A DNA stretch of 64,000 bases from Paramecium tetraurelia. Lineage: Eukaryota; Ciliophora; Oligohymenophorea; Peniculida; Parameciidae. The stretch is from NCBI RefSeq assembly GCF_000165425.1, contig NW_001799466.1, forward strand, positions 310,001-374,000, read 5' to 3'. The translations under genes were made by a program, and so were the position numbers. Shown here in pieces: positions 24,501 through 37,019 of the stretch (the first letter of the stretch is position 1; each line of letters begins with the position of its first letter). Below the pieces are notes generated by a model. The model made no database searches. It was not told the DNA's origin and saw nothing but the letters and a program-made list of their open reading frames with translations.

Positions 24501-26978
24501 AGTTGTGCAATTACTTCATATGTGTCGAATAATACTTGTTAATTATGTGATGATAATTGCAAATCTTGTGATAACAATGCAAATACTTGTACATCCTGTG
24601 AGAATGGGATGTATTTGGATGCATCCACCCAAACTTGCAAATAATGTGCTTTGCAATGTTTGACCTGTTAAATATCAAGCACTAATTGCCTTTCCTGCCA
24701 AAATCAATATTTTAAAATAAATAATGATTGCTAGAAATGCAGTATTCTTTGTAAGACATGTGAGAATACACCTAATAACTGCACAAGTTGTACAAGTGAC
24801 AAATACCTTTCTGGTTCAGAGTGTCTTTCCTGCTCTCTCGTAAAGGTTGGATGTAAAAGTTGCACCAATTCTAACCTTTGTACAAGTTGTGTCGAAGGAT
24901 ATTATTTTGCTAATAACACATGTACAAATTGCTCACCAGAATGCTCAGCTTGTTCATCTGCAACAATCTGCACATCATGTTCAGCAAATGCTTATAAGTA
25001 TAATGACACAACTTGTAAAGTCTGTCCAGGTGGTTGTACCTCCTGCACGTATGATGGCACTAAAATTAGTTGTTAATCATGTGTTTAAAGGTACTTTAAG
25101 TACTAAGATCAATGTCTTCCATGCAAACCACAATGTCTTAGTTGTGAAGGTGATGAAAATAACTGCACAATCTGTTAAAGCAATGATGGCATCAATACCA
25201 ATCAACCATGCTAAATATGCGAGGCTCTCAATTGTAAGGAATGCTCGAAATCAAATAATAAAACCTGTGACAAATGCATGCCTGATTACGAGAACATCTC
25301 TAATCAGTGTGTACTATGCACCGATAATTGTAGATGTAATAATGGGTATTATTATGATTGGGATCTACGTAAATGCATGATATGTGATTCTTCTTGCAAT
25401 AACTGTAAGTATAGTCCTACTAAATGTACAGGATGCACTTCATAATAGTATTTAACAGATAACAAGTGTCTCAATTGCTCAAGCCCTTGTCAATCTTGTA
25501 CAAGTCAAACATCATGTACAAGTTGCATTACTGGATTTTACTTAAACAATCATCAATGTCAATCTTGTTCACCTCCTTGCACTTTGTGTAATAATAACTA
25601 TTGCAGATCATGTTAGGATGGCTACTTCTTGGATTCCTCTTCTCAGTGTTAATCTTGTAGGAGTCCTTGTGGTACTTGCTCTTCTCTCACAAACTGTTAT
25701 TCGTGTATTTCATCTCGCTATTTCTTAAAAGAGAATCAATGTTAAAATTGCGATCCACTCTGTAAGGAATGTGATGAGATTGGATGTACCAAATGCAATG
25801 CAGGATATTATCTCAAAGATAGCACTTGTATAAGATGCTCTGATAATTGTTTGGAATGCAATGAAGAAAAGTGTATTAAATGCATTACACCCTATGTACC
25901 TGAACAGAACATTTGTGTTACTTGCTAGCCTAATTGTAAATTTTGTAACAGTGAAATGTGTCTGGGCTGTCAAGAGGCTTACTATTTAAAAGATGGAGAG
26001 TGTCATCCATGCCAATAAAACTGTACTTCGTGTACAGTAAACTAATGTACTAAATGCAATCCGAAATTCTACATTTAAAATTCGGCATGCATCCCTTGCA
26101 AATCAAATTGTTAATATTGTGATTCGTAAACCTGTCAATAATGTGATGATGGGTATTATCCTTTGTATCAAGAATGTCGTAAATGTGAAGACAATTGTGT
26201 ATTATGCACTTCAGACTTTTGTTTAACTTGTAAAGATGGTTATTATTCTGGGGGGAAATCATGTAATAAATGTCAAACACCTTGTCTCAATTGTGCTGCA
26301 GTTGACTATTGTTCCACTTGCATTTAATAATATTACTTAAGTTCTGATAATAAATGTATGACTTGTCAAGAAGGATGTCAACAATGTACTAATGATTAAA
26401 ATTGTACACTCTGTGTATAAGGTTATTACCTAGAAGTTACTCCCATAAATAAGTGTACAAAATGTAATGTACTTAATTGCACCAGTTGTCAACATTAAGA
26501 TTAATGCAATTCCTGCATAGACAGTTACTTTTTAAAGGATAATCTATGTGAACCCTGTTCATCTGGATGTCTTAAATGCATTATTTCTAGCAATCCTGAA
26601 ATTGAACCATCCACTTGTTTAGAATGTGATTAAAATATTGCTAATTATGATCGATTGGAAAATGGCAGATGTATTCTATATAGCATTTGCAATGAAATAC
26701 AAATGTTCTAAAATGAATAAGGTGTGTGCGAAAAATGCATAGATAATTGTTTAAACTGCTCGTCTAATGATTCCTGCAATTTGTGTTCTTTATCCTATTC
26801 GTATAATCCAGATTCATAGACTTGTGATTAAAATCCTCCTGAGAAGCCGAATTCACCCACAATTCCAATTGCTATCGCAGTTTCAATTACATCCATATTA
26901 ACTATAAGTATTGGAGCTTACTTTTGGAGATAAAATAAATTGAATCCCTCGAATCCAATAATTGGATATCTAGATTGA
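21564..26978 (+). CDS. Giant Cys-rich surface protein (furin/GFR-like repeats), 1804 aa
   Basis: One continuous intronless frame of 1805 codons. A signal peptide (MLWVIFMIPFVLG) is followed by a short Cys-rich head (residues about 14-100). A Cys-poor domain of about 220 residues comes next (about 105-310), then roughly 1450 residues of repeats of the pattern C-x2-C-x5-9-C-x2-C-x(n)-G-Y-Y-L, about 45 residues each (CQSPCKDCLSLSLCNSC, CKTCTSKEHCLSC). Near the C-terminus is a transmembrane helix (IAIAVSITSILTISIGAYF) with a 20-residue cytoplasmic tail. This matches the growth-factor-receptor/furin-like Cys-rich proteins abundant in ciliates. Likely a type I surface protein, function unknown. TAA and TAG Gln codons are dense within it. 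Confidence 0.92.
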
Positions 26979-27014
26979 TCAGAATGAAACTCATATTTTA
27001 ATTATTTATATATA

Positions 27015-27518
27015 TCACTATTTCTTTTTCTCTTTTTCTATCATGTAATGTTTCACGAAGGCTTTTATTAATTTCTCATATTGTTCTTTGTTCTCCTCAA
27101 ATGTTTTTGCCAAACCCCTCATAGTTGGAGATTTCGGATTAGGATTGTACAAAAACCCTTCCATTCCCTTCAATATTTCTACGCATGAAGTAGCTGGCGT
27201 GTAGCCTATTTTATTGTTCAGGATATCGATGCATGTTGCTCCATTTTCAAATACATTCATATGTTAAAACTATCCTCCATACAATTACCAATAATATTAA
27301 GGTGGATCACTTGGATATGATTTAGAAAAATTTAAAAATCCTGGGAATTCACCTCCTTCCCAAATTGTACCTTCCTTGCCATAGATAGTGACTATCCATT
27401 TTCTATAATTTATTGAATTGTTTTGTTTATCCACTTCAACTGAAATATTTTCCAAAACTCCATCATCAATGGCATTTAGAACAGCATTGAACTCCTTTTC
27501 CAATCTATTATCAATCAT
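27015..27518 (-). CDS. Ubiquitin-conjugating (E2) enzyme
   Basis: 167 residues, no intron. The UBC fold is clear: a first helix (RLEKEFNAVLNAIDDG), WIVTIYGKEGTIWEGG, then YPSDPP, and the active-site region NGATCIDIL with the catalytic Cys. The C-terminal helices end in a Lys tail (IEKEKKKQ). Two oddities: the usual HPN before the active site reads HMN, and about three extra residues lie between PP and this motif. It transfers ubiquitin or a ubiquitin-like modifier; the sequence does not say which. Confidence 0.85.
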
Positions 27519-27951
27519 GTTTTTTTATTAATATTAATGAAATTTAATAAATAATATTCTACTAATCCTAATAGAAATTAGAATTATCTTTCATAATTAC
27601 AAATCTTTATTTTAATAAGGTGCTTTAATCTCATCAATTTATCACCTAAATACTTACAACCTGTCTAATAGATAGATATAATAGAATTTGATCATAATTA
27701 TAATTAATATATATATAAATTTATTCAAGTTTACTATCTTCTACTTCTATCTCTTATATATAAATATATAATTATATATCTAAATACATTCCACCCTCAC
27801 ATTAATCCAAATCTATTTGAAACTATAATAATTATATATTAGAACTCATTTACTTTTTATCCCATATTACTTTCACTCAATTCAAATATAGTATGAGTTA
27901 ATCTATTTAATTCTTTATTATTAACTGTTTTAAATAATTTCAAAATAACAT
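27519..27951. other. Divergent AT-rich spacer
   Basis: 433 bases of AT-rich DNA with TATATA runs between divergently transcribed genes; presumably it holds both promoters. Nothing else is seen. Confidence 0.5.
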
Positions 27952-28621
27952 ATGAAATCAGGCAGCTCATGGTTAAATGCTGTATAATTGAATCCACTTG
28001 ACTTTGCTGAAATCGATTACTTGGATCCGGCATTAAAGGATGGACACAAAGTCCTATATGATCGCATTTTAAACATAAATATTCGATTCTAAGATCGGTT
28101 CTCAGAAGTCTAGGAACTTAGTTAACCAGAACCTATTCGTCTACGAGTCTTATAACTAGTAACGATATTGTTTAATTAAGGGGAATTGATAGTAATCCAT
28201 AATCAATTAAAATTGAAATTAGTTCAGAGAAGGATTTGTTCTTTTTATTTCATCACGAAGCCACAGTTAATGGTTTCACTCAAATAAAAGCATTATAGAA
28301 CTTGCAAATGCCTTTTAAGGATTATGCTCAGATCACAATAATAAGGTCGAATAAAATTATAATGGGTATTATAATGATCTAGATGTCATTAGATATGGAG
28401 CCATTTTCTAAGTGATGTTGGATGGGTCTGCCAGATTGGAAATCAATTAGACAACGGAATTCCGAAGTGTGCACATGATTCACTTTGACTTTCATTAAGT
28501 TGAGGAGTCCTTCCTTAGGCAAACCATAGTATTTAAATACAATCAACAACGAAAAGAAATCAAGTATCTTACTCAATCACTTAACGAATGCCGAATGAGA
28601 GCCACTGGAACATTCAAATGA
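27952..28621 (+). CDS. Hypothetical protein
   Basis: 212 residues with one 31-nt intron (GTAATC...AAATTAG). It starts MKSGSSWLNAVQLNP. Composition is that of a soluble globular protein (ILNINIRFQDRFSEVQE; RYGAIFQVMLDGSARLEI). The segment from FQVMLDGSARLEI onward faintly recalls LIM-domain-binding (LDB/SEUSS) proteins, but I would not rely on it. It ends only 33 bases from the convergent REEP gene. Confidence 0.6.
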
Positions 28622-28653
28622 TTTAAAATTTTTATATACGTGGTCATACAATA

Positions 28654-29232
28654 TCAATTTTAGAACTTATCATTGACTTGTTACTTTACTTTCTCTTGAA
28701 CCTTCTAGAAACCTTTGTCAATTTTCTCGTGATGCTTCAAATAAAGGGGATGAACAAACTATAATGAATAAACTACGTCACAGTACCTAATCATACAATT
28801 TCTCAGCTCCTTTGACTTATGGGTGGAATAAGGCAACAAAGAGTGCTAATTTCAAGATGTGGTAAAAGGGAATGAACTCCAATGCAAATCCAATTGAGGC
28901 ATCTGCCAAAGTGATGATTGAAAATAGAATCCAATAGGTTAACCATTGCTTGTCATCATTTTCACCTACATTATGGAGAATAACATACCTGCAGACTCAA
29001 TGGCTTGAATGCTTCTATATGCTGGATAGATGATGGAAATGAATGTTGAGAGAAAACGTGCTGCAATTCCAAACAAAATGCTAAAGAGAGCAACAGAACT
29101 AGCAATAAAAACCACATGAGCAGGTCGAACTCCGATTTTGCTGCATGGTCCTTTGAGTATTTCCATTTGATCTGTATTATCAAGTCCAAATTTGGTGATT
29201 AATGGATCAAGCTTTGATAACACTATGTTCAT
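28654..29232 (-). CDS. REEP/Yop1 (TB2/DP1/HVA22) ER-shaping protein
   Basis: 175 residues with introns of 23 nt (GTATGT...TGTAG) and 28 nt (GTACTG...ATTATAG). Two long hydrophobic hairpins flank the typical motif: AHVVFIASSVALFSILFG, then IIYPAYRSIQAIES, TYWILFSIITLADA and ALFVALFHPQVKGAEKLYD. This Y-P-x-Y-x-S ... W-x-x-Y-W ... P-x-x-x-G-A pattern is diagnostic for the family, which curves tubular ER membranes. A short amphipathic C-terminal helix follows. Confidence 0.92.
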
Positions 29233-29275
29233 TATTTTATTAAATTAAAAATTATTAAAATTTCCAAATTCATGT

Positions 29276-30346
29276 TCATTCGCTTTCAACTGACCATCTT
29301 GCAATTCTATCCAAATTATCATTCAATAATTTTTATGCCTCTTAGACTCTATCCAATATAAACTATCTAGTCAAATGATATAATTATTCACCTCTAATCG
29401 TTTCTGTCTTACAATGTCTCTCCTACTTCACGGACTGCCAATTTCTTAGAATTCAATTCAAATTCCTTTTAATCAAAATGAGCTTCCAATTCTTAAAATG
29501 ATCTAGTACTTTAAGCCAATGAACTTAAAAATATCATATATTAACATTACCTTCTGATTTCTCCACTCAACTTATTGTATAATCTAATATTTTCTTATTC
29601 CTTCTCTTCATCAATTGCTAAACTGTTTAAGACTGCATCTCTCAATCTATTCAACAATTCTTAAATGTGTTCAACCTATTCAGTTTGTAAATGGGCTGTA
29701 ATCTATTTACATATAGATAATGATTAATTACTTAAGCCAAGACTTCCACCATGCTTTCCTCTTCCTAAAGCCTTGATTTCATCCAATAAGTTGTCCTTCT
29801 CAATCAAACTGTGTCCTCCTCCTTATTGTAATTCACTAACACGTACTAACAATTATCCTATGACATCCAAAATAGCATTTTGATCACCGACTCTCTTTTA
29901 ATATGCTTGTTGATCATTTGCAAATAACCCATCAATGATAGTTTATTATTTATTCAACACTTGAATTTTACTTGCTGCTTGTTCTACTGAGACTCTTAAC
30001 TCTTCAACTTCAGTTGCCAAGCCAGAAAATGAAGCCTCCATTTCCTGTTATTTTTCATTGAAATATTTCTCATCTTCTGATTCATCATCTGACAAATGCT
30101 TTCTCAACTCTTCAACGTGATCATTTAGACTTTACAATGTTTCACCCTTCTGAACCATCACCAATAACTCTCCAAATAATCTACCTCCGAATTCACTTTA
30201 TTTTGACTGTTTCCTTGTAAACCAACAATCATTACATAAGTTTTAAACACTTCACTGAATGCACTATGATCTGCTGTCTGTAACATCACATTGCTGCTGG
30301 CTGTCACCAACATTATACATAACAATCCAAATCCAATTCTATTCAT
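29276..30346 (-). CDS. Secreted coiled-coil protein resembling trichocyst matrix proteins
   Basis: About 327 residues with three introns (35 or 17, 27 and 25 nt; the first has two possible boundaries). A signal peptide (MNRIGFGLLCIMLVTA) is followed by almost continuous helix and coiled coil (LVRVSELQQGG, IQELLNRLRDAVLNSL, DEEKEQENIRLYN). Secreted, helical, coiled-coil proteins of this size with a Leu-Arg-rich dimer region are typical of Paramecium trichocyst matrix proteins (TMPs), which crystallise in the exocytotic trichocyst. I infer that role from form, not from a unique motif. Confidence 0.65.
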
Positions 30347-30374
30347 ACCCGTTTTTTATATAATTAATAAAAAA

Positions 30375-31928
<1,554 letters not shown>

Positions 31929-33620
31929 TTATTTGTATTAAAAATATAATAAAAAGTTTATTCTCCACTTTGGAAAATGAAATCATATTGAAATTTATAT
32001 CTATGATTTGATACATGGCATCGAAACTAATATTTCCATAAAATTGGTATTTATGCCAGACTCAGGCATTCAACCAATTTATACATTTAAATATGAATTC
32101 TTTTGACTGCAAATTAAATCTCCTATATTATTTAATATTTATAAACATAATATAATTAAATTACTTAGCTAAATCAAATATATTTTCTGAAATCTATTTT
32201 AAGAAACCTAAAAGTTTTCAAATCTTGTTCCAGTTTTGTTTAGTCAATATTAACTTCTAATTTTAATACAAAATAAATTTAAATATAATTAATCACAATA
32301 TCCTTACTTTGATCAATAACTTGTAATATATTATGAATGTCTTAAGGGAAGAAATCTAAAATTGATCTTGATAATATTATATACTTTGATTGAATGCATT
32401 CAAAAGGATTGTGAAGATATTAAATAGATAATATGTATTAGGTTTTATTAGGTTTTTCCAAATTATCTATATAAATTCTAACTAACTCTAAAATCTCATA
32501 GTTAGAGAGAACTTATTAGCGCTGGATAATGATTTTTGAAATTGCAGTTACTAATATAATATACACTATTCACTATATATTAAGTGAAAATTATAACATA
32601 ATTAATTTCAGTACATATAATATCATTTCTTAATTGATTCAAAAAAATCATCAGGATTATAAATCAAATAATTTTTCTATTAGGTATTTACACATAACTC
32701 AAAGTGCATTAAATGTAGTTTTTATTCTAATCCTTAATATAATTAAAAAATTCTTAAAAAAAGTTAGATTAATTTAAATATTATTTGTTGCTGAGGTAAT
32801 CAAAATGAAAAGATTTTAATAATTATATTCAAATATTAGATTTTTCATATTTTGATAGTCGTTGTATAAATAAAATTCTTCTATTTAACATATATTTATG
32901 ATTAATTTATATAAGTACAGAATTGAATCAAATAATTTTAAATCATCCTAAAATGAAAAGCATTCTAATCCTTATTTAACCTTTCTGTAAATCATAATAT
33001 TGATATATTATAGATGAATTTAATTATATATTATTGTGATTAATTTTATTATAACAAAAATAATTTTTCTTGTAAATGGATTAAGAAATGATCCGAAAGT
33101 GGTTGAATTAATAGAAAATTTAAAGGGTGATTAGGGCATAATAAAATTTGATGAGGAATGTATTGATAGTCCTCCAGAAATTAGACAATTATACCTGACA
33201 TAGATAATAAGTATCAAATCAAGATAGCGAAGTTGTCGAATGAAAAAAAAAAAACAGTATACAGTTATGCTGTCCATAGAAACATTAAAATAGGGGAGAA
33301 AATCTAAAATTATATTAACTAAGCTCAGAATAGAGTTAATTAAACCAGGAGACAAATAAAACCGATTAGATTTAGGACTCAATAAACCACTAGGACTGAG
33401 AATAGCGTTGAAAGATCATACAATATATGTCCTTAACATTCTATTTATCTAAAAAATCGCAAATCTGTTAGGACAAGTTCTGTGATCGGAGCTATTAAAA
33501 CATAATAGTCGAATTCTCAATTGAGCTTCTATAAGAAAAGCTCGATTCCTAAACTGATCACTAAAAGAAACACTCTATTTTCTTAAACAAGACATTCTCA
33601 ATAAATTGAATTTATTAAAT
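31929..33620. other. AT-rich desert
   Basis: About 1.7 kb upstream of the intronless CDPK. A frame from about 33040 to 33499 on the plus strand is open for about 150 codons (ELIENLKGDQGIIKFDEE) but resembles nothing known and could be chance. The rest is AT-rich with frequent TGA. Confidence 0.45.
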
Positions 33621-34110
33621 ATGAAAAAATATGATGCTATCATTATAGGTGGTGGTCACAATACCCTTGTGGCAGCCTGTTATCTAAACACATTGCAGGA
33701 GGTACTGCTTAAGCTGAGGAAATCTATCCAGAAATATATTTAGTCGATTCCCGTACTTGCTATCTTTGACACATCTTTTAGTAATCAATTAATTGAATTT
33801 ATATTCATAAGGATTGAAACTATTTAGAAAACCTATCTCGAGTATCACAGTCGCAAAAATAAATGGGAATATCTGTTGATTAACTCAGATTCTACTTTTT
33901 GTAAATTGAAAATAGCCAAGTTCTCAAAAGGAGAGAGTGAAGTCTATGATGAATAGAATCATTTCCTATCTGAAATTATAGATTTGTGGAATTACTTATC
34001 AAGATAAATATCCTTATTACTCATCTGCCAAAGGTAGAGGATGTTAATTTAAAGAAAAGTCTTGATGATCTTGTATTATTATTGAAAGTGGACTAAGATG
34101 GTTTGAAAAT
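33621..34110 (+). pseudogene. Broken PYROXD2-like FAD oxidoreductase
   Basis: A start at 33621 gives KYDAIIIGGGHNTLVAACYL, the FAD/NAD dinucleotide-binding N-terminus (GxGxxN/G type) of the PYROXD2/phytoene-desaturase-like family. The frame then shifts: GGTAQAEEIYPEIYLVDSRT appears in another frame, ending in TGA, and a third piece (KLKIAKFSKGESEVYD), typical of the next part of the same family, follows after a gap. Linking segments are missing and frames do not connect by any intron of normal size. The rest of the roughly 550-residue enzyme is absent. This is a gene relic. Confidence 0.75.
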
Positions 34111-37019
34111 ATAAAGATAAATTATGCTTTGTTTTATATTAATTATATACATGGTTACATTTAACTTATATCATTGCTACTAACAATTATGCAAAATCAA
34201 ATGCAAAATAATATTGATAATCATGAACCAAATTATAAATAGTAATCGATTTATTTTTTCAATCATTTTTTCGTATAATCTTTGGAATATTTTATCAATC
34301 ATAAATTGTTTAGAGGTTAAGGATTACCCAAAATCTTTTGATTAAATATTTCATTTCAACTTTCTAATACAACTTAATCATGTAGCAACCAAATGAATTG
34401 TGATTTTTGCTTCTTTATTTTTTCTTACTAATTAATATATTTTTGTTTTATTACTATTTATATTTATTTTATTTTGATAAATATTATTCTTATAATTCAT
34501 ATATAGATAATCATTATTATTATTTAATTTAACACGATATAATATACATTATGATATGCCTAACGGTTGTTGATAATAAAGAATATTTTTACTTTTTCTT
34601 TTCTCTCTTATCAGACCTTAGATGCCTGAAACAATTCTTCCTAACGCTTCATAAAGGATATCTTTTTATTGATTGCAAGCCTTAAAATTATAGTAACATT
34701 TCAGAAGTATCAAAATTTGAATACCTAAATATTAAATGAAATCACTTGAAAATTATTTGCCATTTTTTTATATAAGTAATTATTAGATTTTTTTATTGAA
34801 TTTCTTATAGGTTTTCAAAAGAAGCGATTTTCAATTTATTTTTTAACTGAATCAGTTTTCTGGATAATTTATTCAATCTTGGGGTGCCATAGTTTTTAGG
34901 ATAGAATTTCTTAAATACCTTGGAAAATCATATAGGTTTTAAAATTAGATTTGCAGATTTAATTAAATTTATTGAAACCTTTTTAAATCTTTTTGTATAA
35001 TTAGATGCAAAACATTAATAGATACGAAAGAATATATAAATTTTCTATAATTATATATAATTTATATAAGTGATTGTGATTTATTTTATAAATCATTACC
35101 CCAATTAATCTCCTTTTTTATCTTTTAGCATCTTCTCCAATTATAGTTCCAGGGGCTTCTTATCAAATCTGTATTCGCTTTGCTTATAACGGCTTTTTCT
35201 AATATATCATAAAAATTTATTCCATGATATTCAGACAAATGCTAAACTCCACATTTTCTATTGATATGAATTCTAAAAAATTTGTTTTCGATTAAATAGC
35301 ATTGACTTCTCGAAAGTTTTCCCTTTAGATAATATAGATTTAAAATTTTAACTGCTTAAATTTGAATTCTTCATTATTTTAGGAAAAATTGATATCTTAA
35401 CTTTTTAGTAATGTAAACGAAGGACTCAATATTGCGATAGGTCTAAATTGCTATTTATTAGGTTTATTTTGAAAGATTTATTAAAAGGAATTCTACAAAA
35501 AATTGGTTTGTTTTGCTGCTTGATCACTTCAGATATTTTTTGAATGAGGAAATATTTTTGTAATTGTTATTGAAAGTGTCTGCGATGCTACCATTGGAAT
35601 TACTTTATTTACTCACATTTTTGTTATAATTCCTTAATTTCAACTTTGAAAGTAGAGGATGTATAAGGAATTATAGGGGGTATAGGTTTAGTTTTGACAT
35701 AAGATTCAGTCTAGTTATATAATTATTATTATTATTTGCTTTTAAGGAACTAGATTTAAAAAAAAATCAATAATCATTTGCTATCACAAAAATTATAATA
35801 TTTCAAGGTTCTTAAGTTTAGTCTTTATTTCTTTCTTTTTCTTCTTATTATGGATATCTCATTCTAGAAATTGTAATAATAAGTCTTATTCGATAAATAG
35901 GTGCTATTCTAGTATATGTTTGCAGGTTGCTCTTCTTTAGTAAGTTGATCATATGTTTTGCTACTACGCATAAATAATTATCTAATTCATCAGGTATTCT
36001 TGTATTAACTTTCTTATTCATTATTAATTCTAAAAACTGTTAAGAGAACTATTAGGAATACTTAATAGTTGTTTTAATAACATTCCTTTCATTAAATTCA
36101 ATTTCAATTTTAGGATATCTAATTTTTCACACTAATTGCCTATTTATAATATAATCTTACCAGCAGTTCTAGAAACCAATAATTTGTTAATCTATTAACC
36201 TGCCAAAGGTATTGATTTCAGGATAGATAATGGTTTAAAATAAAGTGAAATTTATTTTGGACTATTAAAATCGCCACATATCCTACAAACAAATTATATG
36301 AGGGAAGTATTTTTTAATTATTTATAAAGTACTTGGCTTTACAAAGCTTATATTCCATAAACTTAATCTTATTTCATCATACCTAGTTGTGTTGGGGTAA
36401 CTAATATAAAATCTTTATCTTAAATTTGAGTTACCAGTTTTCATCGAGATTTATCATTTGAGTTATTCACTAATTATCGTAAAAATCCTATATTGGTTTA
36501 ATTAACATTTATTTATTTAAAGTATTAGGTTATGTTCTTAAAGTTTATTACATTCATTACCTATTTTCGTTCAGGTTTTTTAGGTTAACTTATTGTAAAA
36601 TTAGTCTCTGGGGTTTTATATTTTTATATTTGCTATTTATTGGTTTTGTGGCTATAGACCAATAACAACTTTAAATTGAGGGTATTTTTAATATTTTTAT
36701 TAATTTATATATTGTTAAATATTGTTATTAAATTTCTTATTTAGATATTCAATATGACATTCTAAGTAATGTTGTTTGATTCTAAACTAAGCAGGTTTGG
36801 AAGTAGTTGGTATTCAAGAAAATTCTTAATTTCTAAAAAGATACAGAATTTATCTTTGAGAGGATAGCTTAGGTTGAAAGGGTTTAAATTCATATACTTC
36901 TTAATGTATTCTTAGATTAATTTATTAGAGTAAATATATGATATTTTTTGGAAAGTAATGATATTTACAACTTCATATAAATTGATTATCTATCTTATAG
37001 GTAGCTATCATGTCTATAG
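34111..37019. other. Long gene-poor region
   Basis: About 2.9 kb without a gene I can support. On the minus strand, coding-like frames (for example KVNTRIPDELDNYLCVVAKH near 35900 and RSPWNYNWRR near 35150) are interrupted by several TGA codons. They may be traces of a dead gene or chance open frames; see findings. Confidence 0.4.

Noticed and set aside
33040-33499. Plus-strand frame of about 150 codons
   Set aside because: Open frames of this size are expected by chance with TGA as the only stop in AT-rich DNA; no recognisable motif or intron structure.
36130-36320. GDFN motif (ICGDFNSPK) resembling a LINE endonuclease on the minus strand
   Set aside because: Only four residues match, no reverse-transcriptase or other endonuclease motifs flank it, and the frame is broken soon after.
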